Shown: positions 5,410 through 7,548 of the stretch, piece by piece
How the letters are laid out: the number at the start of each line of letters is the position of its first letter
Numbering within the stretch: the first letter of the stretch is position 1
Assembly: GCA_016206755.1 (NCBI GenBank)
Contig: JACQQZ010000135.1
Span: 1 to 7,548 of the forward strand
Origin: Candidatus Omnitrophota bacterium
GTDB lineage: Bacteria; Omnitrophota; Gorgyraeia; 1-14-0-20-64-10; JACQQZ01
Length of the DNA stretch: 7,548 nt
Reading direction: 5' to 3'
Position numbers and translations under genes: made by a program
Notes under the pieces: model-generated
The model's database searches: none
Seen by the model: the letters and a program-made list of their open reading frames with translations, nothing else
What the model was told of the DNA's origin: nothing

Positions 5410-7548
5410 CACAGTTTCTGGGCCACCTGCTGGATTTCAAAGGCCTCGATGAGATCACCGGGCTGATAGTCGTTGAACCCTTGCAGCGCAATGCCGCACT
5501 CCAAACCTTCGCCCACTTCACGCACGTCGTCTTTAAAGCGCTTGAGACTCGAGATTTTGCCTTCAAAAACTTTCTCGGGGCCGCGCGTCAAGCGGAATGC
5601 GGCGGAACGAATCATCTTGCCTTTGACCACTTGGCATCCGGCCACAGAACCGGCCTTGGTCAGCTTGAAGACCTGCAGCACTTTGGCGCGGCCGACGAAA
5701 ATCTCCTGCATCTTCGGCTCCAGGAGCCCTTCCATGGCTGCGCGGATTTCGCCGACGGCCTCATAGATGATTTCGTAGAGCCGGACATCCACGCGCTCTT
5801 CCTTGGACAACACTTCCGCCTCGGGCGTCTGGGCCACGTGGAAACCGACGACGATGGCATTCGACGCCACCGCCAACATGATGTCGGACTCGTTGATGGC
5901 GCCGACGCCTGCGTGCAGAATTTTGAGCTGGATTTGATCGGTCGAGAGTTTTTCCATGGAAGTTTTGATCGCTTCGACGGATCCCTGGACGTCGGTCTTG
6001 ACGATGATGTTCAGCTCCTTGACTTTGCCGGCTTTGAGCTCATTCTGGAACTCTTCGAGACTCATCACCTTGCGCCCCGCAGACAATCCCGCCTGGCGCT
6101 GCGTGTCCTGGCGCTGCTGGGTCAGCTCCCGCGCCTTGCGTTCATCATCGACGACGTAGAACGGCTCGCCTGCCTTGGGCACGCCGGCAAGCCCTAAAAT
6201 TTCCACCGGCATGGAAGGAGCTGCGTCCTGAACGCGCTGTCCGTGGTCGTTGATCATGGCGCGCACGCGGCCGTAATGAGAACCGGCCACGACAATGTCG
6301 CCGACTTTCAAAGATCCGTTTTGAATCAAGACCGTGGCCGCAGGGCCGCCGCCTTTGGAAAGTTCCGCTTCAATCACAATGCCTCTGGCCGGACGCGACG
6401 GATTGGCCTTGAGCTCCAAAAGCTCGGCTTCCAGCAGCATCATTTCGAGAAGCTCGTCAATGCCTTGGCCGGAACGCGCGGAGACCGGCACCATGACGGT
6501 TTTGCCGCCCCAGTCTTCCGTCATCAAGCCCTGCTCCATCAATTGACGTTTGACCTTTTCCGGATTGGCCTCCGGCTTGTCGATTTTATTGAGCGCCACG
6601 ACGATGGTCGCTTCGGCCGCTCTCGCATGGTCAATGGCTTCGATGGTCTGAGGCATCACGCCGTCGTCGGCTGCCACAACGAGAATGACGACGTCCGTCA
6701 CATGGGCCCCGCGGGCGCGCATCGCCGTAAACGCTTCGTGGCCCGGCGTATCCAAGAATGTAATCCACCCTTTGGGCAGATGAACTTGATAAGCGCCGAT
6801 GTGCTGCGTGATGCCGCCGGACTCGGATTCGGTGACCTTGGATTTCCGGATAGCATCCAGCAACGAAGTCTTGCCGTGGTCGACGTGACCCATCAACGTG
6901 ACCACCGGCGGCCTGGCCTTAAGCTGCTTCGGATCGTCCGGTTCCTCGTGATGCTGGGTGAGTTCTTCTTCGAGGGTCGGAAGACGTTCCAATCCCACAC
7001 CCATCACCTCTAAAATTTTCCTGACGGTGTCTTCGGTCAGGGCTTGATTGATCGTCGCCATGATCTTCATGCCCAGCAATTTTTTAATGATTTCGCTGGG
7101 GCTGATTCCCAATTTTTCCGCCAATTCCTTGACGGCGACCGGGAATTTGAGCGCCACGCTTTTTGGCAGCTCAGCGGCTACAGCCGGAACGGGCGCCGGC
7201 CGCGATGGCGCTGCCGGTCTTGACGGTGCACGTGCCGGCGGCCGCGGCGGCGCTGCATGGGCGGGCGCCGGCGGTCTGGGGGCCGATGGCGCCGGAGGTG
7301 GCATTGGTCTGGCCGGCTGAACAGGAACGGCCGGTGCGACAGGAGAAATTTGTTTTGGAGCAGCGGCCGGGGCTTTCGCCGGACTGACCGGGGGGGCGGC
7401 CGGTGCGACAGGAGCAGCGGGAGCAGCGGGTGCAGCAAATTTTTGTTTTGGAGTTTCAGGCGCTTTCGGCGCAGCAGGAGCAGCAGGTTTTAAGGAGGCC
7501 GGCGGAGGAGGCGGAGGAGGCGCCGGTGTGATCACGGGGGGCCTTACA
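5409..7548 (-). CDS. infB: translation initiation factor IF-2, 5' end cut by window edge
   Basis: IF-2 is the GTPase that brings fMet-tRNA to the 30S subunit and promotes 50S joining. The frame is open to the right edge, so the true start lies outside. Numbering from the first in-frame GTG at 7535, residues 1-125 are a Pro/Ala-rich linker (seven prolines in a row at 6-12). The IF2_N helical domain covers about 126-182 ([20 protein letters not shown]). The G domain follows with GHVDHGKT (216-223), [10 protein letters not shown] (240-249), DTPGHEAF (262-269), NKID (316-319) and SAR (352-354). Next come domain II (about 381-465), domain III (about 490-590) and the C-terminal tRNA-binding domain IV (about 605-708), ending [10 protein letters not shown]. 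All catalytic motifs are intact. The TGA stop abuts a palindromic element, not the usual rbfA. The GTG at 7535 is unlikely to be the main start, since the proline-rich frame continues upstream. Confidence 0.97.
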   Translation of the reverse strand, partial: VRPPVITPAPPPPPPPASLKPAAPAAPKAPETPKQKFAAPAAPAAPVAPAAPPVSPAKAPAAAPKQISPVAPAVPVQPARPMPPPAPSAPRPPAPAHAAPPRPPARAPSRPAAPSRPAPVPAVAAELPKSVALKFPVAVKELAEKLGISPSEIIKKLLGMKIMATINQALTEDTVRKILEVMGVGLERLPTLEEELTQHHEEPDDPKQLKARPPVVTLMGHVDHGKTSLLDAIRKSKVTESESGGITQHIGAYQVHLPKGWITFLDTPGHEAFTAMRARGAHVTDVVILVVAADDGVMPQTIEAIDHARAAEATIVVALNKIDKPEANPEKVKRQLMEQGLMTEDWGGKTVMVPVSARSGQGIDELLEMMLLEAELLELKANPSRPARGIVIEAELSKGGGPAATVLIQNGSLKVGDIVVAGSHYGRVRAMINDHGQRVQDAAPSMPVEILGLAGVPKAGEPFYVVDDERKARELTQQRQDTQRQAGLSAGRKVMSLEEFQNELKAGKVKELNIIVKTDVQGSVEAIKTSMEKLSTDQIQLKILHAGVGAINESDIMLAVASNAIVVGFHVAQTPEAEVLSKEERVDVRLYEIIYEAVGEIRAAMEGLLEPKMQEIFVGRAKVLQVFKLTKAGSVAGCQVVKGKMIRSAAFRLTRGPEKVFEGKISSLKRFKDDVREVGEGLECGIALQGFNDYQPGDLIEAFEIQQVAQKL
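7328..7414. repeat. 18-bp direct repeats in the infB Ala/Pro-rich region
   Basis: The plus-strand sequence CGGCCGGTGCGACAGGAG occurs at 7328-7345 and again at 7397-7414, 69 bp apart and therefore in the same reading frame. Both copies are followed, at different distances, by a TTTGTTTTGGAG-like stretch (near 7349 and 7440). This suggests an older duplication with a later insertion of GCAGCGG-like units. It encodes PVAPA-type segments of the IF-2 linker and is typical low-complexity drift. Confidence 0.75.

Larger units (their letters stand above)
5329..5412. repeat. 8-bp direct repeats (GTGACCCC) flanking the palindromic element
   Basis: Read on the minus strand, GTGACCCC occurs at 5412-5405, containing the infB TGA stop, and again at 5336-5329, containing the trpS GTG start. 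The two copies are 76 bp apart. Removing one copy plus the intervening 68 bp joins infB and trpS through a GTGA stop/start overlap. This is the pattern expected of a target-site duplication, although the boundary can slide: a 3-bp TGA duplication around a 73-bp element with 15-bp terminal inverted repeats gives the same collapsed sequence. Confidence 0.6.

Noticed and set aside
5333..5566. 77-codon minus-strand frame spanning the palindrome
   Set aside because: It is mostly an alternative frame of the infB 3' end and has no start signal or family resemblance.
5400..7013. Long plus-strand open frames opposite infB (5400-6197 and 6243-7013)
   Set aside because: High GC and strong codon bias on the minus strand leave the opposite frame free of stops. 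The His/Asp/Arg/Phe-rich translations are typical of antisense shadows.

Overview
This window is one compact minus-strand operon from a bacterial chromosome. Transcription runs from right to left: infB (5' end off the right edge) -> trpS -> scpA -> scpB -> pheA -> hisC-type aminotransferase -> DAHP synthase (3' end off the left edge). All seven genes look intact where visible. Base composition is GC-rich, in the high 50s percent by eye. The proteins are clearly bacterial (IF-2, bacterial-type TrpRS, ScpA/ScpB), but I cannot name the phylum with confidence. The short-operon style, and infB followed by trpS instead of rbfA, would fit an uncultured PVC-type or Omnitrophota-like lineage; this is a low-confidence guess.

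Right part (5409-7548): IF-2, with a long Ala/Pro-rich N-terminal region containing internal repeats, then the IF2_N helical domain, the GTPase domain and domains II-IV. Middle (3619-5336): TrpRS and ScpA. Left (1-3622): ScpB, a chorismate mutase/prephenate dehydratase P-protein with an ACT domain, a class I/II PLP aminotransferase and a DAHP synthase with an N-terminal regulatory domain. The last three genes form an aromatic amino acid module: entry to the shikimate pathway, chorismate to phenylpyruvate, and transamination. TrpRS uses another product of the same pathway. ScpA and ScpB are the kleisin and kite partners of SMC in chromosome segregation.

The junctions are the striking part. Five of the six are stop/start overlaps: TTGA (trpS/scpA), ATGA (scpA/scpB), 53 bp (scpB/pheA), ATGA (pheA/hisC) and ATGA (hisC/aroF). 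The sixth, infB/trpS, is separated by a 72-bp spacer that is almost entirely a palindromic element: 16-bp outer arms enclosing two perfect hairpins, flanked by the direct repeat GTGACCCC. Collapsing the 76-bp unit restores a GTGA overlap of infB stop and trpS start, so the element looks like a MITE/REP-like insertion into a formerly overlapping junction. The trpS ribosome binding site and start now lie in the stem, next to the infB stop. Two more junctions carry in-frame tandem duplications: 12 bp at trpS/scpA, which doubles the scpA start, and 9 bp x3 at scpB/pheA, read in two frames.

No RNA genes, CRISPR arrays, complete insertion sequences or clear promoters or rho-independent terminators were seen. 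There is no gene-free stretch longer than about 75 bases.
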